Source: Chloroflexota bacterium (lineage in GTDB: Bacteria; Chloroflexota; Limnocylindria; Limnocylindrales; CSP1-4). From it: DNA of 5,639 nucleotides. Positions 1 to 5,265 of this stretch are shown in pieces; position 1 is the stretch's first letter, and the number at the start of each line of letters is the position of its first letter. Where the stretch lies: positions 1-5,639 of the forward strand of contig JACQEF010000260.1 of the NCBI GenBank assembly GCA_016200745.1. The letters are read 5' to 3'. The notes below the pieces were generated by a model. It made no database searches, had not been told where the DNA came from, and saw nothing but the letters and a program-made list of their open reading frames with translations. The translations under genes were made by a program, and so were the position numbers.

Positions 1-1245
1 AAGGTTCCGATCCAGCGGATCGTCGACACCGTGTCGGGCTACTTCACCCCGCTCGTGCTCATCCTGTCGGTCGCGGGCTTCGTCATCTGGTATGACTTCG
101 GACCGGCGCCCGCGTTCGCGTATGCCGTGATCGTGGCCGTCACGACCCTCATCATCGCCTGCCCGTGCGCGCTCGGCATGGCCACGCCGATGGCCCTTAC
201 GACCGGTGTCGGCCTGGCGGCGACGCACGGCATCCTGATCCGCTCGGGCGACGCGCTGCAGGCCGCCAAGAAGCTCGACACGGTCGTCCTCGACAAGACC
301 GGCACGATCACGCTCGGCAAGCCGGCCGTCACCGACATCGTCACGGCTGACGGGTTCGAGATCGACGCGGTGCTCGCCATGGCGGCCGCCGCGGAGCACG
401 ATTCGGAGCATCCTCTCGCGGCAGCGATCGTCGAGGGCGCTACCGAACGCGGTCTGACCGCTCTCGTTCCGACCGCCTTCGAAGCGGTACCCGGGTTCGG
501 TATCCGGGCCACCCTCGGCGACCGCGTCGTCCTGGCGGGCAAGCGTGCGTTCCTCGAGGACGCCGGCATCGACGCGTCGGCGCTCGAGGGCGATGCCGCC
601 CGTCTCGCTGACGAAGGCAAGACACCGGTCTTCGTCGCGTTCGACGACCGCGCCGCGGGCGTCATCGCGATCGCCGATCCGGTCAAGCCCGACTCGGTCG
701 AGGCCATCCGTTCCCTCCGCAAGCTCGGCCTCCAGGTCGTGATGATCACCGGCGACAACCGCCGCACGGCGGACGCGATCGCGCGCACCGTTGGGATCGA
801 CCGGGTCCTCGCCGAGGTTCTGCCCCAGGACAAGGCCAATGAGGTCCACAAGCTCCAGCTCGAGGGCCGCACGGTGGCCATGGTCGGCGACGGAATCAAC
901 GACGCGCCGGCACTTGCCCGGGCGGACGTCGGCTTCGCCATCGGGACCGGCACCGACGTCGCCATCGAAGCCTCGGACATCACGCTCATCAGCGGCAGCC
1001 TGCGCGGGGTCGTGTCGGCGATCGCGATCAGCCGGGCGACGATGCGCAACGTCTACCAGAACCTGTTCGGGGCGTTCGTCTACAACGGGCTCGGGTTGCC
1101 GGTGGCGCTCGGCGTCCTGTACCCGTTCATCGGATTGCTGCTCAGCCCGATCCTCGCCGCATTGGCGATGTCGTTCAGTTCGGTGACAGTCATCAGCAAC
1201 GCCAATCGGCTCAAGCGCTTCAAGCTCACGGAGGTGACGGCATGA
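1..1245 (+). CDS. copA: Cu(+)-exporting P1B-type ATPase, C-terminal part (5' end outside window)
   Basis: This membrane ATPase pumps monovalent copper out of the cytoplasm at the cost of ATP. The reading frame is open from base 1, so the N-terminal metal-binding domains, first helices and most of the actuator domain lie upstream; 414 residues are visible. Seen here, numbered from base 1: the CPC metal-site motif at residues 54-56 in a membrane helix, the phosphorylation loop DKTGT from Asp98, the SEHPLA motif of the nucleotide-binding domain with His137, TGDN at 250-253, and the hinge GDGINDAP at 296-303. The last two membrane helices carry YN at 361-362 followed by Pro367, and MSFSS at 390-394. 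The combination CPC, YN and MxxSS is the family signature of Cu(+)-specific (P1B-1) pumps rather than Zn/Cd/Pb pumps. The stop codon overlaps the start of the cupredoxin gene, so the two are probably one operon. No frameshift or missing catalytic residue is visible. Confidence 0.95.
   Translation, partial: KVPIQRIVDTVSGYFTPLVLILSVAGFVIWYDFGPAPAFAYAVIVAVTTLIIACPCALGMATPMALTTGVGLAATHGILIRSGDALQAAKKLDTVVLDKTGTITLGKPAVTDIVTADGFEIDAVLAMAAAAEHDSEHPLAAAIVEGATERGLTALVPTAFEAVPGFGIRATLGDRVVLAGKRAFLEDAGIDASALEGDAARLADEGKTPVFVAFDDRAAGVIAIADPVKPDSVEAIRSLRKLGLQVVMITGDNRRTADAIARTVGIDRVLAEVLPQDKANEVHKLQLEGRTVAMVGDGINDAPALARADVGFAIGTGTDVAIEASDITLISGSLRGVVSAIAISRATMRNVYQNLFGAFVYNGLGLPVALGVLYPFIGLLLSPILAALAMSFSSVTVISNANRLKRFKLTEVTA
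1230..1237 (+). promoter_or_regulatory. Shine-Dalgarno site of the cupredoxin gene
   Basis: The sequence GGAGGTGA lies four bases upstream of the ATG at 1242, inside the last codons of the ATPase gene. It is a near-perfect match to the 16S rRNA tail. It fixes the start of the next gene and supports coupled translation across the ATGA overlap. Confidence 0.8.
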
Positions 1246-1625
1246 CGCCGGACCGGATTCTCATCACCCTCGGCGGCGTCGCGACCGTCGCCTTCATTGC
1301 CTGGTTCTTCTGGCTCAAGCGGACGCCGGGCGTCAAGGCGTCGGTCGTGTCCGACGGCTACCAGGAGCAGATGATCCTGGTCAAGGGCGGCTACACCCAC
1401 GACACGATCCGGGTTGCCGCCGGGCGGCCCGTCCGGCTCCTGTTCCGCCGCGAGGAGACCGCTGCCTGCTCGGAACAGGTCGTCATTCCCGATTACGGCA
1501 AGTCGGCGCCGCTGCCGACCGGGACCGTCGTCCCGGTCGAGTTCCAGGCCGGCGACCCAGGCGAGCATGCGTTCACCTGCCAGATGGGGATGCTCCGCGG
1601 TCGGATCGTCGTCGAGGCCGGCTGA
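1242..1625 (+). CDS. Membrane-anchored cupredoxin-like copper protein
   Basis: This 127-residue protein probably binds copper outside the cytoplasmic membrane, receiving or buffering ions exported by the adjacent ATPase. Residues 6-25 form one hydrophobic N-terminal helix, an anchor or uncleaved signal, followed by a short basic stretch. From about residue 45 to the end it has the beta-rich pattern of the cupredoxin-like family (Cupredoxin_1/EfeO-type): a segment with Pro63 leading into LLF, then Cys76, then a glycine-rich turn and HAFTCQMGM with Cys113, Met115 and Met117, then a closing beta strand. Cys76, Cys113 and the Met residues are the likely ligands. No canonical His-Cys-His-Met blue-copper quartet is present (His109 is the only nearby His), so it is more likely a Cu(+) carrier than an electron-transfer protein; this is inference. 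Its ATG overlaps the stop of the ATPase gene (ATGA) with a strong ribosome site, supporting a shared copper-efflux transcript. Confidence 0.85.
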   Translation: MTPDRILITLGGVATVAFIAWFFWLKRTPGVKASVVSDGYQEQMILVKGGYTHDTIRVAAGRPVRLLFRREETAACSEQVVIPDYGKSAPLPTGTVVPVEFQAGDPGEHAFTCQMGMLRGRIVVEAG

Positions 1626-1637
1626 AGGACGACGCCA

Positions 1638-1738
1638 CGGCTCGCGCTCCACGGTCGGCGATGAGAGCTCGCCGGCCAGCACGCCTGGGGCCGCGAGCCG
1701 GCGAACCGATCACCGTCTCGCCCCCAGGTCGCGAGCCG
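1638..1738. repeat. Three copies of a 9-base motif
   Basis: CGCGAGCCG occurs at 1692-1700 and 1730-1738, and its exact reverse complement CGGCTCGCG at 1638-1646, so the first copy can pair with either of the others. A further pair, CCTGGGG at 1684-1690 and CCCCAGG at 1722-1728, flanks the middle. This could be an operator cluster or a worn palindromic repeat; in sequence this GC-rich, chance is also possible. Confidence 0.3.
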
Positions 1739-1761
1739 ACTCTGGTGACGGCCACGCTCTC

Positions 1762-1787
1762 GACGACCTGGCCCTGGCCAGGTCGTC
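1762..1787. repeat. Perfect 12-bp inverted repeat, possible hairpin terminator
   Basis: GACGACCTGGCC at 1762-1773 and its exact reverse complement at 1776-1787 are separated by only CT. The RNA would fold into an extremely stable hairpin 137 bases after the cupredoxin stop. No run of T follows, so it is not a classic intrinsic terminator. A U-tract-free terminator or mRNA 3' end stabiliser for the copper operon is the simplest reading; a dyad protein-binding site is the alternative. Confidence 0.5.
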
Positions 1788-2026
1788 AACTCGGTGCCCA
1801 CGGTCTCGCAGTCCGAACGGAACCCTGGCTCAGGCTCATGAGCCATGCCCGGCTGGTGCCCAGGTCCGTCAGCCGGTTTCATCAGTTGCCTTTGCCCTCG
1901 CCAAGCGCCGTCGCGCGGACGAGGCATGAGGTGAGCGCGTGGCATTGTCCGTGACGATCGCCTCGCCCAGGCGCAGTCTCTCGCGAACCCGCTCGTCGAC
2001 GAGTTGGCAGCGGTTGTAGCGACCCT

Positions 2027-2144
2027 CGCGTTGTCGGCGACGATCCGGCCTTGACGCGCCGACCGGTGTCGCCATCTGGGAGCGGTGCTGGCGGCCGATG
2101 ACGTCTCCTGCTGCCCAGACGCGAGGCTGGCTGGTGCGCAGCTG
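2027..2144 (-). pseudogene. Frameshifted relic of a MerA/lipoamide-dehydrogenase-type flavoprotein
   Basis: Read on the minus strand from 2144, the translation gives QLRTSQPRVWAAGDVIG. This matches the second FAD-contact motif of class I pyridine nucleotide-disulfide oxidoreductases (mercuric reductase, dihydrolipoamide dehydrogenase and relatives), where a TS-x-P-x-(I/V)-W/Y-A-x-GD segment precedes an AA..G...A.N.. helix. The same frame continues through QHRSQMATPVGA. The expected next helix, RQGRIVADNA, appears in a different frame at about 2027-2056, so an indel lies near 2056-2060. Neither the N-terminal redox CxxxxC and GxGxxG regions nor the C-terminal dimerisation domain can be found around it; only about 40 residues are recognisable. 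This is therefore a decayed remnant and not a gene. The identification rests on motif memory, so the exact subfamily (MerA or a generic reductase) is uncertain. Confidence 0.55.
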
Positions 2145-2276
2145 GCCCGGACGACGCGTCCCGCCCCGGCGCAGCGACCCGTGGCCACCGGCCGCAAGGC
2201 AGGCCCGGGTCACGCGTGTGATCAGCAGGGCGAATGCGATCCTTCGGCCCCATCGCCGTCTCTCGTCCTCGTCGGT

Positions 2277-2282
2277 TACACT
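2277..2282 (+). promoter_or_regulatory. Candidate -10 element of the riboswitch transcript
   Basis: TACACT keeps the three most conserved positions of the -10 consensus (T, A, final T). It sits seven bases before the first base-paired residue of the riboswitch at 2289, where transcription would be expected to start. No good -35 hexamer is seen at the usual distance, so this is tentative. Confidence 0.4.
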
Positions 2283-2288
2283 CGCCGC

Positions 2289-2388
2289 CGAAGGGGAGTA
2301 GTCCGGCCGTCTCGGCGGCCAGGGGAGATCGACACACTGGCTTCGGCCCGGTCCCCCACCTCCTCCCCGGAGGCGGATGAGACCTTCG
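2289..2388 (+). promoter_or_regulatory. yybP-ykoY (Mn2+) riboswitch aptamer
   Basis: The region carries both conserved ends of the yybP-ykoY aptamer. The 5' element AAGGGGAGTAG lies at 2291-2301 and the 3' element GATGAGACCTTCG at 2376-2388. The closing helix P1 forms perfectly between CGAAGG (2289-2294) and CCTTCG (2383-2388), placing GGAGTAG and GATGAGA at the junction as in known members. Between them are plausible internal hairpins: GCCG/CGGC at 2306-2316, a UUCG-capped stem GGC-TTCG-GCC at 2339-2348, GGGGAG/CTCCCC at 2322-2327 and 2363-2368, and CCTCC/GGAGG at 2362-2373; the last two share bases and cannot coexist. Established knowledge: this class senses Mn2+ and usually switches on exporters (MntP, GDT1-like proteins, TerC, P-type ATPases). 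Here it precedes a CaCA-family cation exchanger by 62 bases, which fits. The position of the aptamer ends is firm; the inner helices are inferred by eye. Confidence 0.85.
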
Positions 2389-2447
2389 ACCAGTCATGCT
2401 GGTCGAGGTCTCGCCGCGCGCGACACCTCGGCGCGAAGGAGGTGTCG
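2379..2447 (+). promoter_or_regulatory. Translational expression platform of the Mn2+ riboswitch
   Basis: Three helices here overlap so that they cannot all form. (a) A long hairpin pairs 2379-2393 with 2399-2412 (14 base pairs, one bulged T, loop TCATG); it would consume the aptamer's GAGACC and the 3' strand of P1. (b) An antisequestor pairs 2402-2409 with 2425-2432 and 2411-2414 with 2420-2423, with one C-C mismatch. (c) A sequestor pairs CGACACCTC (2421-2429) with GAGGTGTCG (2439-2447), covering most of the Shine-Dalgarno site. Predicted logic: without Mn2+, (a) and (c) form and translation is off; with Mn2+, P1 blocks (a), (b) forms, (c) is broken and the ribosome site is free. The pairings are read directly from the sequence; the switching is inference. 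No T-run follows any hairpin, arguing against a transcriptional terminator. Confidence 0.7.
2436..2444 (+). promoter_or_regulatory. Shine-Dalgarno site of the riboswitch-controlled exchanger
   Basis: AAGGAGGTG lies six bases before the ATG at 2451 and is an essentially perfect ribosome site. It sets the start of the exchanger gene and is the target of the sequestor helix. A second 8-base complement, CACCTCCT at 2357-2364 within the aptamer, could also pair with 2437-2444. Confidence 0.85.
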
Positions 2448-2450
2448 GCG

Positions 2451-3722
2451 ATGTGGAGCAAGCTGGGAACCACGGCGGCGTTCGCGCTGCCAGCCATCAT
2501 CCTGCGGGTCCTCGGCATCGAGATCCCGCCGGGGCTCACGGTGCTCGTCTATGGCGCCGGCGTCGTGGCCGCCGCGGTGCTGCTCTCGTGGGCCGCGGAG
2601 GCTGCCCAGGTCGACATTTCGGGCAGTCTCGCGATCGCGATCCTGGCCCTGATCGCGGTCCTGCCCGAGTACGCGGTCGACCTGTACTTCAGCTTCACCG
2701 CCGGCTCGAACCCCGAGTACGCACAGTTCGCCGCCGCGAACATGACGGGCTCCAACCGGCTGCTCATCGGCATCGGCTGGCCGGTGGTGGCGTTCGTCGG
2801 GTTCTGGGCGCTACGGCGAGCACGGGGCCGCAAGGTGCCGATGGACCCGACGGTCGCGAATGCGCCCGGCGACGCTACGGCCACCGGCTACGCGGTCGTG
2901 CTGCCCCCCCGCAACCGGGTCGAGCTCGCCTTCCTTGCGATCGCGAGCGCGTACGCGTTCCTGATCCCGCTCACGCGTTCGATCGCCTGGTACGACGCGG
3001 TGGTTCTTCTCGCGCTGTTCGGCGCGTACCTGTGGCGGGTGACCCGGGAGGGTCGCGGCGAGCCCGAGCTGATTGGGGTGGCTGCCGACATCGCCCGCCT
3101 GCCTCGGAGCCGTCGTCGGGCCCTGGTCGCCTCTCTCTTCGTCGCGGCTGCCCTCATCGTGGTCGCGGCAGCGAAGCCCTTCGCCGATGGCCTGGTGGTG
3201 TCGGGCGAGGCGCTGGGTATCGACCAGTTCCTCCTCGTCCAGTGGCTTGCTCCGCTGTCGTCGGAGGCGCCCGAGCTGATCGTCGCCACGATCTTCGCCT
3301 GGCGGCTGCGGGCCGACGAGGGCTTGGGCATGCTCCTCTCCGCGAAGGTCAACCAATGGACGCTTCTCGTGGGGAGCCTGTGGGTCGCCTACGCGCTGGG
3401 CGGGGGCGCGGGGGCGCCGCTGCCCCTCGACGACCGCCAGACCGAGGAATTCCTCCTGACGAGCGCCCAGGCGCTCCTCGCGTTTGCCGTGCTGGCCGAC
3501 CTGCGCTTCGGTCTCCGGGAGGCCGTAGCGATCTTCGCCCTGTTCGTGCTCCAGTTCCCGTTCCCGACGACCGAGGTGCGGCTCGTCTTCTCGGTCGTCT
3601 ACATCCTCGTGGCCGCGGGGCTGCTCGTGTCCAGGCGTCGCTGTCTGCCGCCGACATTCGCGAGCATCGGTCGCTGGAGGACCTCGGACGGTGCAGGGCC
3701 TCAGGCCGCAGCCTTCGACTGA
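2451..3722 (+). CDS. CaCA-family cation exchanger (sodium/calcium exchanger type), probable Mn2+/Ca2+ exporter
   Basis: This 423-residue inner-membrane protein has about ten hydrophobic segments in two inverted halves separated by a polar loop at about residues 122-156. It belongs to the Na_Ca_ex family, whose members export divalent cations in exchange for Na+ or H+. The first alpha repeat is clear: GS at 58-59, PE at 72-73 (the metal-binding glutamate), Asn97 and GSN at 100-102. The second repeat has APE at 273-275 with Glu275, but the usual GN..GSN segment is replaced by SAKVNQWTLL from 297, with Asn301. That change could alter ion preference. The start at 2451 is set by a perfect ribosome site and the riboswitch; the frame stays open to 2085, but that upstream part overlaps the riboswitch and is not membrane-like. 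The Mn2+ riboswitch suggests manganese as a physiological substrate; calcium remains possible. The last 30 residues are polar and poorly conserved in character. Confidence 0.88.
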   Translation: MWSKLGTTAAFALPAIILRVLGIEIPPGLTVLVYGAGVVAAAVLLSWAAEAAQVDISGSLAIAILALIAVLPEYAVDLYFSFTAGSNPEYAQFAAANMTGSNRLLIGIGWPVVAFVGFWALRRARGRKVPMDPTVANAPGDATATGYAVVLPPRNRVELAFLAIASAYAFLIPLTRSIAWYDAVVLLALFGAYLWRVTREGRGEPELIGVAADIARLPRSRRRALVASLFVAAALIVVAAAKPFADGLVVSGEALGIDQFLLVQWLAPLSSEAPELIVATIFAWRLRADEGLGMLLSAKVNQWTLLVGSLWVAYALGGGAGAPLPLDDRQTEEFLLTSAQALLAFAVLADLRFGLREAVAIFALFVLQFPFPTTEVRLVFSVVYILVAAGLLVSRRRCLPPTFASIGRWRTSDGAGPQAAAFD

Positions 3723-3735
3723 GCGGGAGCCCTCG

Positions 3736-3763
3736 AGCACGCGGGGGTCGACCGTCCCGCGCT
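3736..3763 (+). terminator. Possible hairpin terminator after the exchanger gene
   Basis: AGC-AC-GCGGG (3736-3745) can pair with CCCGC-GCT (3756-3763), leaving two bulged bases and a ten-base loop that contains the palindrome GGTCGACC. It begins 14 bases after the exchanger stop. No T-tract follows, so the terminator call is weak. Confidence 0.3.
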
Positions 3764-3886
3764 GAGCAGCCGACGATCGGCATGCCGGCCCCGGGATGCC
3801 CGGCGTCCCAATGAGCCGGGCGAACGGGAGCCGATGAGCGCAGCCCAGATCGCCCTGCTCGCCTGATCGCGAGCACACGACTCCTG

Positions 3887-4099
3887 GTGCACGCCATCTA
3901 CGAACGGATCACGGTCGCGGGCCCCGAGATCGTCGGTGTCCGGCTGACGCAGGCGGCCTACGCCCACGGATTCGCGCTCGCGCTGCCCGAAAAGGTTGTA
4001 CTGGCGCGCCCGACAGGTGTCGGGCGCGCGTTAGCAACCTGCGAGATCCCGATCGAGGGGCGCGATGAGTGGCTCGCCGCGGCGAGGCGGCTGGCGTGA
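3887..4099 (+). CDS. Small protein of unknown function, possible relic of a recombinase C-terminus
   Basis: This frame encodes 70 residues from a GTG. I do not recognise a named domain. The composition is protein-like: third codon positions are mostly G or C, and the stretch ITVAGPEIVGVRLTQAAYAH reads as beta strands and a helix. The pattern of a short beta segment followed by an alanine-rich tail recalls the extreme C-termini of large serine recombinases in environmental high-GC bacteria, but this is a loose impression. No ribosome site precedes the GTG, and the frame stays open upstream to 3815, so this may be the surviving 3' end of a longer decayed gene. The stop overlaps the start of the LuxR-type gene (GTGA), suggesting coupled translation. 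A 48-base hairpin at 3993-4040 lies within it and encodes residues 36-52, which is unusual for an ordinary coding sequence. Confidence 0.45.
   Translation: MHAIYERITVAGPEIVGVRLTQAAYAHGFALALPEKVVLARPTGVGRALATCEIPIEGRDEWLAAARRLA
3993..4040. repeat. Long imperfect palindrome with a perfect 12-bp core
   Basis: The core GCGCGCCCGACA (4004-4015) is followed by GG and then its exact reverse complement (4018-4029). Outside it, TA (3999-4000) pairs with TA (4032-4033), and AGGTTG (3993-3998) pairs with CAACCT (4035-4040) around small internal loops, for about 20 base pairs in all. It lies within the small ORF at 3887-4099. It could be a terminator, a regulatory mRNA hairpin ahead of the LuxR-type start at 4096, or a trace of a mobile element. 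Confidence 0.6.
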
Positions 4100-4332
4100 G
4101 ACAACGACCTTCGGCCCGGGCGACCGAGCGGGAGCTCGTGGTCGTCGCCGCGGTCCTGGAGGCGGGGTCGGAGAAGGCTGCCGCCCACCAGCTCGGTCTC
4201 TCGCACTCCACCGTGAAGCACCACTTGGCGAACGCGCGAGCCAAGGCGGGAGTGGAGACCACCGCGCAGCTGGTGTGGATCCTCGGGCCGCGGCTGCCGG
4301 AGCCGGAGGGCGGACCGCCGACGCACGAATAG
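4096..4332 (+). CDS. Stand-alone LuxR/GerE-type helix-turn-helix regulator
   Basis: This 78-residue protein is essentially only a DNA-binding domain. Residues 8-24 (ATEREL...LEAG) form the opening helix of the GerE fold. Residues 26-50 carry the helix-turn-helix: EKAAAHQLGLSHSTVKHHLANARAK, with the typical STVKHHL recognition helix. Residues 51-63 (AGVETTAQLVWIL) form the closing helix used for dimerisation in this family. There is no receiver, PAS or ligand-binding domain, so it resembles small GerE-like regulators or a domain separated from its sensor. I prefer the GTG at 4096, which overlaps the preceding stop (GTGA) and has a weak GAGGCGG ribosome site at 4084-4090; a GTG at 4069 would add nine charged residues. 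The function is presumably transcriptional control, but the target is unknown. The tail after residue 64 is proline-rich and short. Confidence 0.72.
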   Translation: MRQRPSARATERELVVVAAVLEAGSEKAAAHQLGLSHSTVKHHLANARAKAGVETTAQLVWILGPRLPEPEGGPPTHE

Positions 4333-4539
4333 ACACCTGCCCGACGTGCTCCTGGCCGCCACGGTGTACCCGCAGTGCTTGGCAACCTGGCCAGCATTCG
4401 TGGCGTCTACGTTCGTGCGCTGGCCGAGCCTGAGGACGCGCGGATCGTGCTCGCGGTCTCTCGGGTGCGCGTCTCGGTCCCGCACCGGGCGAAGCCTTCC
4501 CCGACAATGCGGGGGCTGACGAAGGGACGTGCCAGAAAG
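4333..4539. other. Gap between regulator and first lipoprotein
   Basis: No gene, terminator or good promoter is seen. The frame of the lipoprotein is open back to a GTG at 4375, but the extra residues are arginine-rich and precede the signal sequence, so they are treated as noncoding. Confidence 0.5.
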
Positions 4540-5196
4540 ATGCGGACTGCGAAGTCAGAGCGAGCGCGAGCGGTGTCCGGCAGCGGGCCACCGCCAACAT
4601 CGCATGTGGCCTTCGTGCTCCTCGGCCGATCCGCTGGGTTAGCTATCGGAGCTCTGTTCGCCATCGCCGTCACGGGATGCGGTGCGAAGCCGACGCCTGT
4701 CACGCCCACGATGGAGGCGCCGGTCAGCACCCAGCAGCCAACATTCGCCACGCCACATCCCGCTTCGTTGGCGATGGACGCCACTGGCCTCGGCCCGTGC
4801 ACAGAGCCGTGGTACATGACGTGCAACTACGGGATCCGCGTCGAAGGCCCGGGCGGCTACGACCACCGCGGCAACTTCGCGTGGGACGAGGGTCGGCCCG
4901 CGACTGGGCAGCTGGAGCATGGCCCGGCTGGCCCGGTGCCGTCGAAGGGGATCTGGGGCGACGTCCCGGCGACGCTCGGACCTGGCGTCTGGACGATCAG
5001 CTTCCGCCTCTGGTACGGCTCTGACGCTGTCAGCTTCAATCCGGTCCCTGGCGGCACACCGCGCTACGCCCAGGAGGACCCGTTCACGGCAGCCTGTTCG
5101 ACGGACGTCGACACGGCTTTGGTGGCAAGCGCCACGCTTCACGTCGCGTTCCACGGGGATTCCTGCACGATCGTGACAGAGACCGTTCGGCGGTAG
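4540..5196 (+). CDS. Secreted lipoprotein of unknown function
   Basis: The product is a 218-residue exported lipoprotein anchored to the membrane by a lipidated cysteine. The hydrophobic stretch LAIGALFAIAVTGC (residues 34-47) ends in a VTGC lipobox, with Cys47 as the modified residue. A Pro/Thr-rich linker (about 50-75) follows, then a globular domain from about 83 to 218 with four cysteines (87, 95, 186, 209) that could make two disulfides outside the cell. The domain is rich in Gly, Trp, Tyr and alternating hydrophobic residues (for example VWTISFRLWYG), suggesting a beta-sandwich. I do not recognise its family and assign no function. The start is uncertain: ATG 4540 gives a long polar n-region and has AAGGGA at 4523-4528 at a loose spacing; ATG 4507 and GTG 4606 are in-frame alternatives, the last giving a more usual 24-residue signal. 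A second lipoprotein gene follows 135 bases later on the same strand. Confidence 0.7.
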   Translation: MRTAKSERARAVSGSGPPPTSHVAFVLLGRSAGLAIGALFAIAVTGCGAKPTPVTPTMEAPVSTQQPTFATPHPASLAMDATGLGPCTEPWYMTCNYGIRVEGPGGYDHRGNFAWDEGRPATGQLEHGPAGPVPSKGIWGDVPATLGPGVWTISFRLWYGSDAVSFNPVPGGTPRYAQEDPFTAACSTDVDTALVASATLHVAFHGDSCTIVTETVRR

Positions 5197-5265
5197 CCAG
5201 GTTGCCGGCTCCGTCGCGCGGACGGCTGGCGCCGACCGGCGTCGGAACCGACCGAGCGCACTTGA

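Larger units (their letters stand above)
1626..2276. other. 650-bp stretch without an intact gene
   Basis: No convincing intact coding sequence is seen on either strand. The open frames here are short, arginine- and serine-rich, and lack ribosome sites or recognisable domains, as expected of GC-rich noncoding DNA. What can be supported is a set of inverted and direct repeats in 1638-1844, including a perfect 12-base palindrome GGCTCATGAGCC at 1833-1844 and an 8-base inverted pair at 1669-1676/1697-1704, plus a minus-strand flavoprotein relic around 2027-2144. The stretch therefore looks like decayed gene and repeat sequence between two metal-transport units. Confidence 0.6.

Noticed and set aside
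39..1049. Minus-strand open frame of 336 codons
   Set aside because: It lies opposite the ATPase gene, which has all family motifs in order; the antisense product is Ser/Arg/Ala-rich with no domain, typical of GC-rich shadow frames.
1661..1954. Plus-strand open frame of 97 codons after the cupredoxin
   Set aside because: No ribosome site and no domain; its sequence is shaped by the hairpins it contains. Considered noncoding.
2396..3814. Plus-strand open frame of 472 codons
   Set aside because: It overlaps the exchanger in another frame, is Arg/Gly/Pro-rich and lacks membrane segments, while the exchanger frame has conserved motifs and a perfect ribosome site.
3834..3866. Ten-codon ORF (ATG at 3834)
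   Set aside because: Too short, no ribosome site of note and no conserved feature; treated as chance.
2811..3878. Minus-strand open frame of 355 codons
   Set aside because: It is antisense to the exchanger, highly charged and of low complexity, with no recognisable domain.
3993..4040. Integron attC-like site
   Set aside because: The palindrome has no matching RYYYAAC/GTTRRRY core pair at its ends, and there are no neighbouring cassettes.
4379..4413. Possible promoter: TTGGCA at 4379 with TACGTT at 4408
   Set aside because: The spacing is 23 bases, too long for a standard sigma-70-type promoter.
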